Notes: a model not told the origin generated them from the letters alone. A DNA stretch of 64,000 nucleotides from G965233625 sp965233625 (GCA_965233625.1 OZ247499.1:3348001-3412000), one strand, 5' to 3'; shown: positions 32,388-41,993, counted from the first letter of the stretch. Numbers and translations are program-made.

Positions 32388-35300
32388 TCATTCCCTGGCG
32401 GTGCGTTGTTTGCGATAGATAAAAGAATCGGAAGTCAGCAGTGAGACAATCACTTCGTCAAAGCTGCCTTCATTTTCCATATAAGCCTTTTCGGCGTCGA
32501 TCAATGTCTTCGAATCAGAAAGTGTTTCGTTGCGGCCCATGAAATAGCGAAAGGCGTGGCGGATGATCGATTGCCGCACTTTCCGCGACTTTGCCAGACG
32601 GTCGATCAGGTCGAAGGCGTCTTTCACCTCGCCATCCAGTTCTTTGTCGCCAGTGCCTTTCAGCACGCCGCGAGGATCGACTGGCAGCGTTTTATACACC
32701 GGCAGCTTTGCCCCGTAAGTTAACGGCGCTTTGTCAGCAGGTGTCAGCAGGTTGTCCGGGTGTTCCAGATTTTCATGCGTGCGGTAGCGACCGAAGTCGT
32801 CGTAGCTTTCAAACGGAAAGCCTAGCGGGTCCATCTTCTGATGACAGCGCCAGCAATAGGCGTCGCCGGTACGGGCTTCCATCCGCTGCCGAAGCGTCTT
32901 GTTGTGATCCGGCGGAATGACGGCGTCCACGGTAATAGGCACATCGGGAATCGTGCCGGCCAGTAGTTTTTCGCGAATCCACTTACCGCGATGGATCGGG
33001 TCCGTTTCCAGATTCTGAGCATGGGCGATCAACCAGGCAGGATGCGTGAGAATTCCCTTGCGGTTGGCAATCTTCGCTGGCTGCCTTGCCGGATAGTCCC
33101 ACGTCCGCCAATCGATGTTGAAGTACGACGTCACCTGTTCGCCGCGCATCTGCTGCCCTGTGCGGCCCACGACAGGTCCGCCATGCCAGAAGCCCATGGC
33201 CATTTTCATGTAGGGCATGGCGCCCTGCTGCCCTTCGCTGAAATGCAGTTCCAGCGCCGCCATCATTCTTTGCAGCGTTTTCAGCAGCGACTTGTTGTCG
33301 CCGCCGCGCACCTTACGGAACTCCCAGATGGTCAGCATGAACGACTTATGAGGGGCAATGTCTTCCGGCTGCCACGTCTTCCAGTCTAAATCCTTGAAGT
33401 AATCATAAACGCGTTTCAGCTGCTGCGATGCGGCCTGCATCGCCTGGTTATCGCCGGAGTGGTAGATGTAATATTTGTCCGTGGTCAACAGTTGTTCAAA
33501 AACATGTTTGTCCTGCTGAAGGATGTGCTCCACCAGCATGTCCGCTTCGTCAATCAACCGGCTGACGGCCTGTTCGTGGCGGCCGGCGCCAAACCGCGAG
33601 TCATCTTTGAACACCTGTTGCGCCTTGGGGTAGCCGAAGAACTCGCGGAAGAACCGTAGTTTGCGAACCGGCTGATTGGTGACACTCGCGTTCAGATTGG
33701 CAGCCTGCACGGCCTCGTCGATCACGCTCCACTTGTCGCGGCGTTGCAGCATGCGGCGGACTTCGCGTTCGTAGTCTTCGCGCGATTGCAGGCGCCCTGC
33801 TTCGACGGCTTTAACAAGTTCTGCATCCGGGCTGGAATCCGTCAGTGCGTAAGCCAGTGCATAGCTGGCCTCGCGGGGCGACATCATCCGCCTGCCATGT
33901 TCGTCTGCCTCGCCCTGGCCAAATTCGTGCCGGTATACAAATTGTGTGTCCAGAAGCAACGATTCAATAAGCTTGGCAATCGCCTGCTGCGTTTCGAGCT
34001 TGCTCAGATACACCTTCATCAGCGCGATGCGTTTTTCGCGTTCAGCGGGCGTAGGATCGCGTTGAAAGACTTTGCGGGTCAGTTCGTCAACCACATCACC
34101 AAGTCGCTGCTCATCCACGGCGCCCGCCGCTTCGCGCTCTGCGCGGAAGTTAGCGTCCCAGGTAGCCATGCACCTATCAATAATCTCAAGGTACGTATCA
34201 CCTTTTTCACGCTGCGTTTTAATGGTGCTGATGATCACCTCCATCTCAGCATCACTTAACGGCTTAAAGGCGGGCGGGCCGTAGGCCTTGGATTTGATGT
34301 GTTGCAGCAGCGCATTCATGTCCCACTGATCGAAAAAGATCTTGGCCGTGGTCAAACGGTTTTCGATCCGGTACTGCGTAACGCCCTCCATCGCCCAGTC
34401 GCGTTCGCTCTTCAGCAAAATCTCATCAAACGCTTCTCGCTGCATCCCGGTATACGGTCCCCAACTGGTCTGCCCTTCCGCGACAACTTCCTTGAACGTG
34501 AGATCATCCTTTTTGTACGTTGCGATACCATGAAAGATCGCGTCGACATCTTCGGCATTCAGGCGGGGTAGGAATCCGAGATTATCATTCCGCTTCTGCG
34601 GCTTGCCATTCTTCATCACGGCGCCAGGATACGGCGCCTCGGTTCGTTGCAGCTTGGGCAAAAGCGCGTCATTGCCGTCGCCATAGATATCCTTGAGCAG
34701 ATGCTCCATGTAGGAATACGTTGTCAGGAATTGCTGCCGCGATCTCAACACGTCGCGATGCTTTAACTCCATTTCCATGAGTGAGTATGCGGCCGGGTAA
34801 CGTGATTTCATGGTCGAAGCGGACACCATGTGTCCGGCAATCCGCTTGGCGTTGCCGATCATGGTCAGCAGATGCCCGGCCGTGACGGGTTCGTGGGCGG
34901 AGTAACGTACGCCGGTGTTCTTGGGCAGCAGGAACGGGTTGGCGAACGCCATGCGGAACTTGTAGCCTCGCTCTGTCTTCGGGCTCCAGTGCACACCACT
35001 ATCGCCGGCAACCGGGTGAACTTGACCATAGATTCTCCGCGTCGGCTGATAATCAATCAGACGGTTCACCTTCTCATTGAAAATGAACTCGCTAATCAAC
35101 CAGCGGCGGTCCAACGTGTAACCGGGCAGATCTGCATACTTGCCCGAAAAGAGATCGTGGTGATTGACGACGTTGCCATATTCGAAGCGCTGCAACTTCT
35201 CTTCCAGCGCCCGCGCCGCCTTACCTGTCAACTGACTACCCAGCCACTGCAGCAGAATCTTCCGTTCGGCAGCCGCCGGTTGCTTTGCATCCTCAGGCGG

Positions 35301-35600
35301 CATTTCGCCGAGGTTCACCACATCCTGCACCTTAGCCATCAGCTTCTGACGATCAAACGGATCGATGGTTTCCAGGGCATCCAGCCGGACGCCGGATTTC
35401 TGTTTATTTGTGCCGTGGCACAACGCGCAATACTTTGCAACGATCTGCGTTGCACGCTCCTCAATCGCCGTCGGATCTACCTGAGAGTCACCTGCCGCTT
35501 GCGACAAAGTTGGTTCAGCATGGACAACGGGCAGGCGAATCTGCCCCAGGCCCAGTAGGAAGACAATGCATGAGATCAGGGCAGAACTTTTTAACGTCAT
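32388..35600 (-). CDS. DUF1592/DUF1588/DUF1585 di-heme cytochrome-like protein
   Basis: This 1070-residue protein is exported by an N-terminal signal (MTLKSSALISCIVFLLGLGQ). It has a first c-type heme site, YCALCHGTNKQKSGVRLD, near residue 55. A long middle part (residues about 140-520) reads differently from the standard DUF1587 segment. DUF1592-like (YALAYALTDSSPDAELV) and DUF1588-like segments follow, with a second heme motif YCWRCHQKMDPLGFPFE, and a C-terminal DUF1585 (RYFMGRNETLSDSKTL). Such proteins are thought to act in periplasmic redox steps on polymers; the substrate is unknown. The ATG at 35600 has GGA six bases before it and is preferred over 35627. It is cotranscribed with the DUF1552 gene. 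Confidence 0.88.
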   Translation of the reverse strand: MTLKSSALISCIVFLLGLGQIRLPVVHAEPTLSQAAGDSQVDPTAIEERATQIVAKYCALCHGTNKQKSGVRLDALETIDPFDRQKLMAKVQDVVNLGEMPPEDAKQPAAAERKILLQWLGSQLTGKAARALEEKLQRFEYGNVVNHHDLFSGKYADLPGYTLDRRWLISEFIFNEKVNRLIDYQPTRRIYGQVHPVAGDSGVHWSPKTERGYKFRMAFANPFLLPKNTGVRYSAHEPVTAGHLLTMIGNAKRIAGHMVSASTMKSRYPAAYSLMEMELKHRDVLRSRQQFLTTYSYMEHLLKDIYGDGNDALLPKLQRTEAPYPGAVMKNGKPQKRNDNLGFLPRLNAEDVDAIFHGIATYKKDDLTFKEVVAEGQTSWGPYTGMQREAFDEILLKSERDWAMEGVTQYRIENRLTTAKIFFDQWDMNALLQHIKSKAYGPPAFKPLSDAEMEVIISTIKTQREKGDTYLEIIDRCMATWDANFRAEREAAGAVDEQRLGDVVDELTRKVFQRDPTPAEREKRIALMKVYLSKLETQQAIAKLIESLLLDTQFVYRHEFGQGEADEHGRRMMSPREASYALAYALTDSSPDAELVKAVEAGRLQSREDYEREVRRMLQRRDKWSVIDEAVQAANLNASVTNQPVRKLRFFREFFGYPKAQQVFKDDSRFGAGRHEQAVSRLIDEADMLVEHILQQDKHVFEQLLTTDKYYIYHSGDNQAMQAASQQLKRVYDYFKDLDWKTWQPEDIAPHKSFMLTIWEFRKVRGGDNKSLLKTLQRMMAALELHFSEGQQGAMPYMKMAMGFWHGGPVVGRTGQQMRGEQVTSYFNIDWRTWDYPARQPAKIANRKGILTHPAWLIAHAQNLETDPIHRGKWIREKLLAGTIPDVPITVDAVIPPDHNKTLRQRMEARTGDAYCWRCHQKMDPLGFPFESYDDFGRYRTHENLEHPDNLLTPADKAPLTYGAKLPVYKTLPVDPRGVLKGTGDKELDGEVKDAFDLIDRLAKSRKVRQSIIRHAFRYFMGRNETLSDSKTLIDAEKAYMENEGSFDEVIVSLLTSDSFIYRKQRTARE

Positions 35601-35826
35601 ATCAGTTCCAGCAGAGTAAGTCTGCATTCGTTACCGGGGGAACCATCGTCAAACTAGGCACGCTGGAAGTCAGCGCGCACCCGCACCCATACGGCGCACT
35701 TGAATGGCGAGCTGCACCCGGCTGAAGGTGAGCAGGAAGGGAAAAAGAACGCCGCATGTACGTCTAATGATAACGAAAAGAGACGTAGCAGGTGGAGAAA
35801 CCGGGATATCCGCAGGTTGTTGGAGA

Positions 35827-36186
35827 CTAAACCGCGCCGGTGAAATTGCACTCCACCACAAAGCCGCTGCCTTCGCTGCGCGATTGCGTGACTTCTGCCC
35901 GCAACCCGCGTTTCTGCTGACCAATAAGCAGCATAATCGTGATCTGGGATTGCGGGACCTCATGTGGCCAGCGGAAAGCCATTCCGGATACGGACAAATC
36001 AAGGCTTGCTGCCGGGAATAACTGGTCGGCATCCAGGGGCGCATCGGCGGTGAGTCCGACGTACACGATGCTACGGAATTCCGATCTTTCTGGCTGGCTT
36101 TTTTCCGCAGATTCCGCCTCAGGGGCGGCTGGTTCGGGCGATGACTGTTTCATCAACGCGTCGATCTGCGCCTGCGTCATTGGCAT
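35827..36186 (-). CDS. PilZ protein with a FliM/FliN-like N-terminal CheY-docking peptide
   Basis: This 119-residue protein begins MPMTQAQIDALMKQ, very close to the LSQxEIDALL peptide at the N-terminus of FliM and FliY that binds phosphorylated CheY. After an Ala/Glu/Pro linker, RSEFR (residues 34-38) and DLSVSG (63-68) give both halves of the c-di-GMP-binding PilZ signature (RxxxR and DxSxxG). The gene faces away from cheY across 236 bases. The architecture suggests a protein that senses c-di-GMP and contacts CheY or a CheY target, linking second messenger and chemotaxis. That is inference; the peptide could also be a general planctomycete N-terminal tag. Confidence 0.8.
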   Translation of the reverse strand: MPMTQAQIDALMKQSSPEPAAPEAESAEKSQPERSEFRSIVYVGLTADAPLDADQLFPAASLDLSVSGMAFRWPHEVPQSQITIMLLIGQQKRGLRAEVTQSRSEGSGFVVECNFTGAV

Positions 36187-36422
36187 GATAGTTGTCCAGT
36201 GCAGTTTTGCGTCACTGTCTAATCATAGACTGCAGTCAGACATTGCAAGACCACGATCAACAACTGCGCATATCGGTCAATTGGATTGCCATGCGACGGC
36301 TGCTGATGCTTCCCGCGACGGTTCTGCTCAGGGCACTATTCCAGATTCGCAGCTCCATCGCGCAAAAAGCGACCTAAGTTTCGATATAAGGTTTTTAAAC
36401 TTTCTTTTTAAGGGTAGACAAC

Positions 36423-36782
36423 GTGAAAGTTCTTCTGGCCGACGACTCAGCCGTCATGCGCAAAATCATCATCCGCTCACTCAATGCCGTAGGTGTCACT
36501 GACATTGTCGAGGCAGTGGATGGTTCTGACGCCATCAGCAAATTTGGCGCAGATTCCTTTAACCTGGTCATGACAGACTGGAATATGCCCAACAAGACAG
36601 GTCTTGATGTGGTAACAGAGATCCGGGCGTCGGGAAGCAGTGTGCCAATCATCATGGTGACAACCGAAAGCGAACAACCGAAGGTCGTGTCGGCCATCCA
36701 GGCTGGTGTGAACGACTATCTCACCAAACCCTTTGAAGCAGATGATCTAAAAAGCAAGCTGGATCAATTCGTATCCGCGTAA
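36423..36782 (+). CDS. cheY: Chemotaxis response regulator CheY
   Basis: This is a 119-residue single receiver domain: acidic pair in LLADDSAVMRK, phospho-acceptor D52 in VMTDWNMPNKTG, Thr80/81 in IIMVTTES and Lys102 in YLTKPF. The length is right for a stand-alone CheY. It starts with GTG at 36423, preceded by AAGGG. It is the first gene of the chemotaxis cluster. On phosphorylation by CheA it would act at the flagellar switch; the divergent gene with a FliM-like peptide is a possible second binding partner. Confidence 0.95.
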   Translation: MKVLLADDSAVMRKIIIRSLNAVGVTDIVEAVDGSDAISKFGADSFNLVMTDWNMPNKTGLDVVTEIRASGSSVPIIMVTTESEQPKVVSAIQAGVNDYLTKPFEADDLKSKLDQFVSA

Positions 36783-36849
36783 CTTAGGCCTCCGCCCGCT
36801 GCACGTAGACAACCACATTCACCAGAGCAACTTATCAGCAGAGTAACCT

Positions 36850-37329
36850 ATGGACGTTCGAGTAATCAATGCTTTTATAGATTCAGCAAACTCAGTGTTT
36901 GAGACCATGTTGAATTGCCGGCTTGAGCAAGGGGAGCCGGCTATTAAAGACCGCGTACATCCTGAATTCGAAGTCAGCGGCATGATCGGATTGTCGGGAA
37001 AATCGGAAGGTACGGTCGTCGTCAGCTTCGAACGCGCCACGGCAATGGCGATTACGAAGACGTTTCTGGGGGTGGATCAACACGAAATCAACGAAGACGT
37101 CGTTGACGCAGTGGGGGAGCTGGTGAATATGGTCGCCGGAAGTGCGAAGAGTGAGCTTACAGAGCTTGAAATGAGTATGGGACTTCCGACCGTTATCATC
37201 GGAAAAAACAAAGTCATTCAATTCCCATCGCGCGTCATGCCGATCCGCATCCCGTTTGATTGCGAACTCGGCGAGCTATGCGTTGATGTGGGTATCGCCC
37301 AGAAACAGCTCGCCGCCGTTGGTGGCTGA
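36850..37329 (+). CDS. cheX: CheX-like CheY-P phosphatase
   Basis: This 159-residue protein has the CheC/CheX/FliY fold and one active-site motif ExxN in VVDAVGELVNMVAGSAK, as in CheX. MIGLSGKSEGTVVVSFE and FLGVDQHEINEDV are typical. It dephosphorylates CheY-P and so resets the motor signal; location next to cheY agrees. No cheC or cheD is seen in the window. ATG at 36850 has no strong ribosome site. Confidence 0.9.
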   Translation: MDVRVINAFIDSANSVFETMLNCRLEQGEPAIKDRVHPEFEVSGMIGLSGKSEGTVVVSFERATAMAITKTFLGVDQHEINEDVVDAVGELVNMVAGSAKSELTELEMSMGLPTVIIGKNKVIQFPSRVMPIRIPFDCELGELCVDVGIAQKQLAAVGG

Positions 37330-37516
37330 TCCATTCAGCTTCTAACATTTATCCGGCGTAAGCCGGAACAAGGCCTACACTTTTCCGTAAGCACCCAGCC
37401 TATCCAAGAAGAGGTTTCATTCCATTGTAATACCGCGTCGATATCATCAGACGCGTCGCTTCCCATCATGCTTCCTGCCACAACTGTGCAGGTATACAGA
37501 ACCGGTGCGAAATACA

Positions 37517-38395
37517 ATGGAACAAACCATCTGGAATGAGGCCGTAAATCCCGGCCGGGCAAAAGACAGAATGGCGGCCACTGCGTGGCTCATTTCGCGA
37601 CCTTCACTAACAGCCAACGTCATTCCTTACGCTTATGACGTGGCTCATTTACTGCAATGCGCCGGTCTAGACGCGCCGGAAACAATGGACGGGAGGGTGC
37701 GATCGCAGGTGGCGACGGCCTCTCAAACATTGGGAGGCGTCTTGCTGCTGAATCATGCGCAGTTGCTGGCCAACACCGCAAGCATCGCTTCAGCGGCTGT
37801 ACTACCAGTCCGCACGGTGCAGAAACATCTGAAGGTGCTCGAAAAGGTTGGCCTACTCCACCGGCAGTCTTGTAGCACGACGCGAAAGTTCAGTAGCTGG
37901 GAATTGAAACACGGCATGCAGGACGCGTCACTGCGTATCGCCAATCTGCCAAGATGGTTCGCCATGGCAACCCGCAAATGGACAGACCGCATGGTCTTCG
38001 CCGATATGGCAAGCCGCATCGACTTACTGGATAGCCACCAGCAATTAGAAACCAGTGATGAAGAAGCCCTCCAGATCCTTGCAGAGCAGGCCTCTGTCAC
38101 TAAGGCTGAGATTGTTAAACGCACTTACTTAAGCAGGCCCTCTGTTGCATCTGCCTTGTCACGGCTGACAAAAATGGGCGCTGCCTGCCGGTCCATAAAA
38201 CATCAGAACCGCTTTGTCCTCAATCCTCATATCGCAGTCACACGGTTTGTCGCCAAGGCACATCAGATAGCCTGCTCTATGGGCTTATATATATACAAAC
38301 CTGCCACCGCCGAAGTTACCTCTCCATCTGATGTTTCCACCGGCGGCGAGACAGCGTGCATAGCGCCGCCAGAACAGAGCTGCGCGATAGCATAA
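37517..38395 (+). CDS. Double winged-helix putative regulator inside the chemotaxis cluster
   Basis: This 292-residue soluble protein has two candidate winged helix-turn-helix regions: residues about 80-125 (LANTASIASAAVLPVRTVQKHLKVLEKVGLLHR) and 180-235 (ILAEQASVTKAEIVKRTYLS then RPSVASALSRLTKMGA). I do not recognise a named family. The first unit resembles plasmid-replication or MarR-type helices. It probably controls transcription of the surrounding chemotaxis genes, because the AT-rich 364-base gap before cheA follows it directly. ATG at 37517 (MEQTIWNEA) is favoured over an in-frame start four codons upstream. Confidence 0.65.
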   Translation: MEQTIWNEAVNPGRAKDRMAATAWLISRPSLTANVIPYAYDVAHLLQCAGLDAPETMDGRVRSQVATASQTLGGVLLLNHAQLLANTASIASAAVLPVRTVQKHLKVLEKVGLLHRQSCSTTRKFSSWELKHGMQDASLRIANLPRWFAMATRKWTDRMVFADMASRIDLLDSHQQLETSDEEALQILAEQASVTKAEIVKRTYLSRPSVASALSRLTKMGAACRSIKHQNRFVLNPHIAVTRFVAKAHQIACSMGLYIYKPATAEVTSPSDVSTGGETACIAPPEQSCAIA

Positions 38396-38759
38396 CCGCG
38401 AATATATAAATGCCCCAACTGGACTAGCATATATATCAATTAAACTGGTTTTGTTTCTTTTTCTGGTGTATCCAAATAATATTTTTGACACCCCACTTCT
38501 GGAATCTATCTTTTTGCGGACGTCGATAGCTGCGATGACTTCAGTCTCAATGCCTGCTGGCGTTCTCCCACCTTATACGGTTCCAACCTTCAGCCTCACC
38601 AGGAATCGCTTGAAATACTGACAACTAAGCATGTTTCCGTTGTGAAAACGCACGCTAAGCATAGCGTTTTCATCTACACCGGAGACCTGACAACCGGGCA
38701 GATGTCAGTACATGCGTTCTCTTGCAGGCATATACACATTGCAAGACGGGAACATAGCC
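38396..38759 (+). promoter_or_regulatory. AT-rich leader of cheA with a conspicuous inverted repeat
   Basis: The 364-base gap has no gene. It begins with TATATA-rich sequence. TGAAAACGC at 38643-38651 pairs with GCGTTTTCA at 38664-38672; inside it ACGCTA at 38653-38658 pairs with TAGCGT at 38663-38668 as a competing hairpin followed by TTT. The two structures exclude each other, so it may be an operator or an attenuator. Promoter boxes cannot be placed with confidence. Confidence 0.45.
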
Positions 38760-41486
38760 ATGTCTATGTATCTAGAAGATCCCGAACTCGTAGCCGACTT
38801 TGTCACCGAATCGCGTGAGCATCTCGGAGATATCGAGAATCAGCTGCTTCAGATTGAAGCGGATGCACCAGATGTGGACACAGATCTGGTAAATACGGTA
38901 TTCCGCGGGATTCACTCCATCAAAGGCGCCGCCGGGTTTATGGGTTTGACGGCTATCAACGGTTTAGCTCACAGCCTTGAAAACGTGCTTGGCAAGATCC
39001 GCAACGGTGAACTTACACCGACGCCAGCCATTGTCGATGTGATGTTACGCGCTGCTGACCTGTTGAGCGGCATGATCAACAACATCGAAGAATCTAACAG
39101 TGTCGATGTCAGCGAAGTCGTCGAAGTGCTAGACGCGATTGACGCCGGTAAAGAAATCGCAGAACCAAGCGAAGCGGAAGCATCCACCGATGTTCCAGAC
39201 ATCACCGAAACAACAGATGCTGAGCCTGTTGCAACCGTCATAGAGAGTGGGGACAAACAGACCGGCGCCACAGCGCCGCCAATCGAATCGCCCGTCGCGG
39301 AATCCACAGAACCGCTCAAAGCTCCTGAGAAGAAACCGGCTGCCGGTAAAAAGCAATCAACGGAACCGTCGGATTCTCCAGCTGAAAGCAGCATCCGCGT
39401 CAACGTGAGCGTGCTCGACAAGTTGATGAACCTGGCGGGTGAACTGGTGCTTAGCCGCAACCAGTTGCTACAGACCATCAATGCGGGCGACATCAGCAAA
39501 GTGCAAACGGTTGGCATGCGGATCGATCAGGTCACCAGCGATCTGCAAGAGGCCATCATGCAGGCCCGCATGCAGCCGATTGGAAATGTATTCTCCAAAT
39601 TCCCTCGCGTGGTGCGTGACCTTTCCAACCGCCTTTCTAAGAAGTGCGCTGTCCATGTGAAGGGCAACGAAGTCGAAATCGACAAGACCATTGTTGAGGC
39701 GATTGGAGATCCGCTCACCCATCTAATACGCAACTCCATCGATCACGGTCTTGAGTCTCCTAATGATCGCGTCTCAGCCGGCAAGAATCAGAGCGGAAAC
39801 CTTACACTTCACGCCTATCATCAGGCGGGTAAGGTGCGCATTGATATTATCGATGACGGCCGTGGGATCGACCCGGAGATGCTCAAGAGCAAAGCGGTTG
39901 CGAAAGGTGTCATCAACGAAGAACAGGCCTCGCGACTAAGTGACAGGGACGCCGTCCGGCTGATCTTCCATCCAGGATTTTCTACTGCCGAAAAAGTCTC
40001 CGACGTAAGCGGCCGCGGTGTAGGGATGGATGTTGTCCGCACCAATATCGAGCGTCTGGGCGGTTCGGTAGACATTGAGTCCACGCCGGGTGAAGGCACG
40101 ATTGTACAGATCACGCTGCCGCTCACGCTGGCAATCATTCCTTCGATGATTGTCCATTGTTGCGGCCAGAGAATCGCGATACCTCAGGTAAATGTTTCTG
40201 AACTGGTGCGGATCCGTTCGCATGAATCTGATAGCCGTTTGACCACCGTCAAAGGGAAGAATGTTCTCCGGCTTCGCGGTGATCTGCTACCACTGATCCG
40301 TCTTGACCGAGCACTTGATATGCCCGGCGCCAAAGAAGAAATGGAGATGGAATCTCCTAGTCACCTGATTGTTGTTGAAGGTGGTTCCAACCGCTACGGC
40401 CTGGTGGTTGACGGCATCGAAGATGCTGAAGAAATCGTCGTCAAGCCTCTGGGCAAACACCTGAAGTCCTGCACCGCACTGGCAGGAGCCACCATCCTGG
40501 GAGACGGGCATATCGCGCCGATCCTGGACGTCACCGGCATTGCTTCGCTAACGAATCTTCAGGCAGTAAGTGAAGAAGCAAAATCAATCGCCGACAGTGA
40601 ACAGGAACAGAAGGGCGATGCTCAATCTCTACTCATATTCTCGAACTCGCCCGGCGATCAATTCACCGTTCCGATGAATCTTGTATCACGGATCGAGAGA
40701 GTTGAAAGCAGTGAAATCGTTACGATTGCCGGAAAAGAACTTCTTCAGTACCGCGGTGCGACGCTGCCTCTGCTGTCGGTGGATAAACTCATCAAGAGTA
40801 AGCCAAGGCAGGAAGCACGTTATTACTACATTGTGGTCTACTCCATGTCCGGACGTGAATACGGCCTGATCGCTCCTAAGCTAGACGACTGCCGGACCGT
40901 GACCGTCGATATTGACGCGGACACGCTGCATGAAGAGGGCGTCGCTGGCTGCATGGTGCTGGATGGCAAGACAACCCGGCTGTTAGACCTCTACGAACTC
41001 ACGCGCCTTGCCAATCCGCAACTGGCTTCGGAGAAGAAATCTAAGGCGCCGGCTGCACAGGCGGACAAACCTGTTAACGGCCGGCCACGCGTGCTTATCG
41101 CCGAAGACTCAGCCTTCTTCAGGTCTCAGTTGCGGCAATATCTGACAAAAGAAAACTATGAAGTCCTGGACTTTGAAGACGGTCAGGTAGCCTGGCAGTT
41201 CCTGCTTCAAGAAGGTGAAACCATTGATCTTGTTGTCACCGACATTGAAATGCCCAATATGAACGGGCTGGCGCTGACCGGGCACATTAAAGATCACGCT
41301 GTTCTCCGGCGTTTGCCTGTTATCGCCCTCACTTCGCTGGCCAGTGAAGAAGACCAACGGCTGGGAGAGGAAGCGGGCATTGATGACTATCAGATCAAGA
41401 TGGACCGCGAAAGGCTCATAGCCGCAGCGTCTCGCCTTCTCAGTATGGCGCCTCCGGTGCAAAAAACAGAAACATGTGGAGCGTAA
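38760..41486 (+). CDS. cheA: CheA histidine kinase, hybrid with two CheW-like and one receiver domain
   Basis: This 908-residue protein has an HPt domain with phospho-acceptor H52 (IHSIKGAAGFMGL). An acidic linker leads to the dimerisation helix pair (RVNVSVLDKLMNLAGELVLS) and a HATPase domain with HLIRNSIDHGLE, DDGRGIDP and GRGVGMDVV. Two consecutive CheW-like domains follow (residues about 475-600, QRIAIPQVNVSELVRIRSHE; and about 615-760, QFTVPMNLVSRIER). The C-terminal receiver (VLIAEDSAFFRSQLR, VVTDIEMPNMNG) ends with GIDDYQIKMD in place of the usual KP. A terminal receiver is typical of CheA in FrzE-like or pili-type systems and may be a phosphate sink. ATG at 38760 with GGGA upstream is the likely start. 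Confidence 0.93.
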   Translation: MSMYLEDPELVADFVTESREHLGDIENQLLQIEADAPDVDTDLVNTVFRGIHSIKGAAGFMGLTAINGLAHSLENVLGKIRNGELTPTPAIVDVMLRAADLLSGMINNIEESNSVDVSEVVEVLDAIDAGKEIAEPSEAEASTDVPDITETTDAEPVATVIESGDKQTGATAPPIESPVAESTEPLKAPEKKPAAGKKQSTEPSDSPAESSIRVNVSVLDKLMNLAGELVLSRNQLLQTINAGDISKVQTVGMRIDQVTSDLQEAIMQARMQPIGNVFSKFPRVVRDLSNRLSKKCAVHVKGNEVEIDKTIVEAIGDPLTHLIRNSIDHGLESPNDRVSAGKNQSGNLTLHAYHQAGKVRIDIIDDGRGIDPEMLKSKAVAKGVINEEQASRLSDRDAVRLIFHPGFSTAEKVSDVSGRGVGMDVVRTNIERLGGSVDIESTPGEGTIVQITLPLTLAIIPSMIVHCCGQRIAIPQVNVSELVRIRSHESDSRLTTVKGKNVLRLRGDLLPLIRLDRALDMPGAKEEMEMESPSHLIVVEGGSNRYGLVVDGIEDAEEIVVKPLGKHLKSCTALAGATILGDGHIAPILDVTGIASLTNLQAVSEEAKSIADSEQEQKGDAQSLLIFSNSPGDQFTVPMNLVSRIERVESSEIVTIAGKELLQYRGATLPLLSVDKLIKSKPRQEARYYYIVVYSMSGREYGLIAPKLDDCRTVTVDIDADTLHEEGVAGCMVLDGKTTRLLDLYELTRLANPQLASEKKSKAPAAQADKPVNGRPRVLIAEDSAFFRSQLRQYLTKENYEVLDFEDGQVAWQFLLQEGETIDLVVTDIEMPNMNGLALTGHIKDHAVLRRLPVIALTSLASEEDQRLGEEAGIDDYQIKMDRERLIAAASRLLSMAPPVQKTETCGA

Positions 41487-41488
41487 CG

Positions 41489-41932
41489 ATGACCGTTAGT
41501 CAGATTTCTTCCCCTGCATTGCAGCTTACAACTTTTTACATCGGCGACCAGCTACTGGGCGTTCCGATTGACTGCGTGCAGGAGATTATCCGCAACCTAT
41601 CCACCACCAGGCTACCGCACGCTCCGCCGCATGTATGTGGCGTGATTAATCTCCGTGGAGAGGTCGCCACCGTACTGGACCTAAGTCTCATCCTTGGATA
41701 CGGGCCCTCCGAACTAAAACGTACAAGCAGAAACATGATTGTCCGGACGTCGCAAGAGCCAATCGGGCTCTGGGTTGAACGGGTCGCAGATATCATTTCA
41801 GCGCCTGTTGAATCCATCACGCAGCCCCCCGGGAACATCATAGGAACGGAAGCCAGATTCTTTCGCGGAGTTTATCAGCTTCGTGATGAAATCGTCGTCA
41901 TTCTCAATCTCGACGAAATTCTCAACGAGTAA
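41489..41932 (+). CDS. cheW: CheW coupling protein
   Basis: This 147-residue protein is a CheW domain: LTTFYIGDQLLGVPIDCVQE, RLPHAPPHVCGVINLRGEVA and EIVVILNLDEIL. It links chemoreceptor tips to CheA in the signalling array. The ATG at 41489 lies two bases after the cheA stop and has GGAG in the cheA 3' end as ribosome site, so it is translationally coupled to cheA. The next gene is a chemoreceptor. Confidence 0.95.
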   Translation: MTVSQISSPALQLTTFYIGDQLLGVPIDCVQEIIRNLSTTRLPHAPPHVCGVINLRGEVATVLDLSLILGYGPSELKRTSRNMIVRTSQEPIGLWVERVADIISAPVESITQPPGNIIGTEARFFRGVYQLRDEIVVILNLDEILNE

Positions 41933-41993
41933 CTGACACTAAGATTCGTTCCGGATGCAGGGCCGGATATACAATAACCTAAAGGGCACTTTT

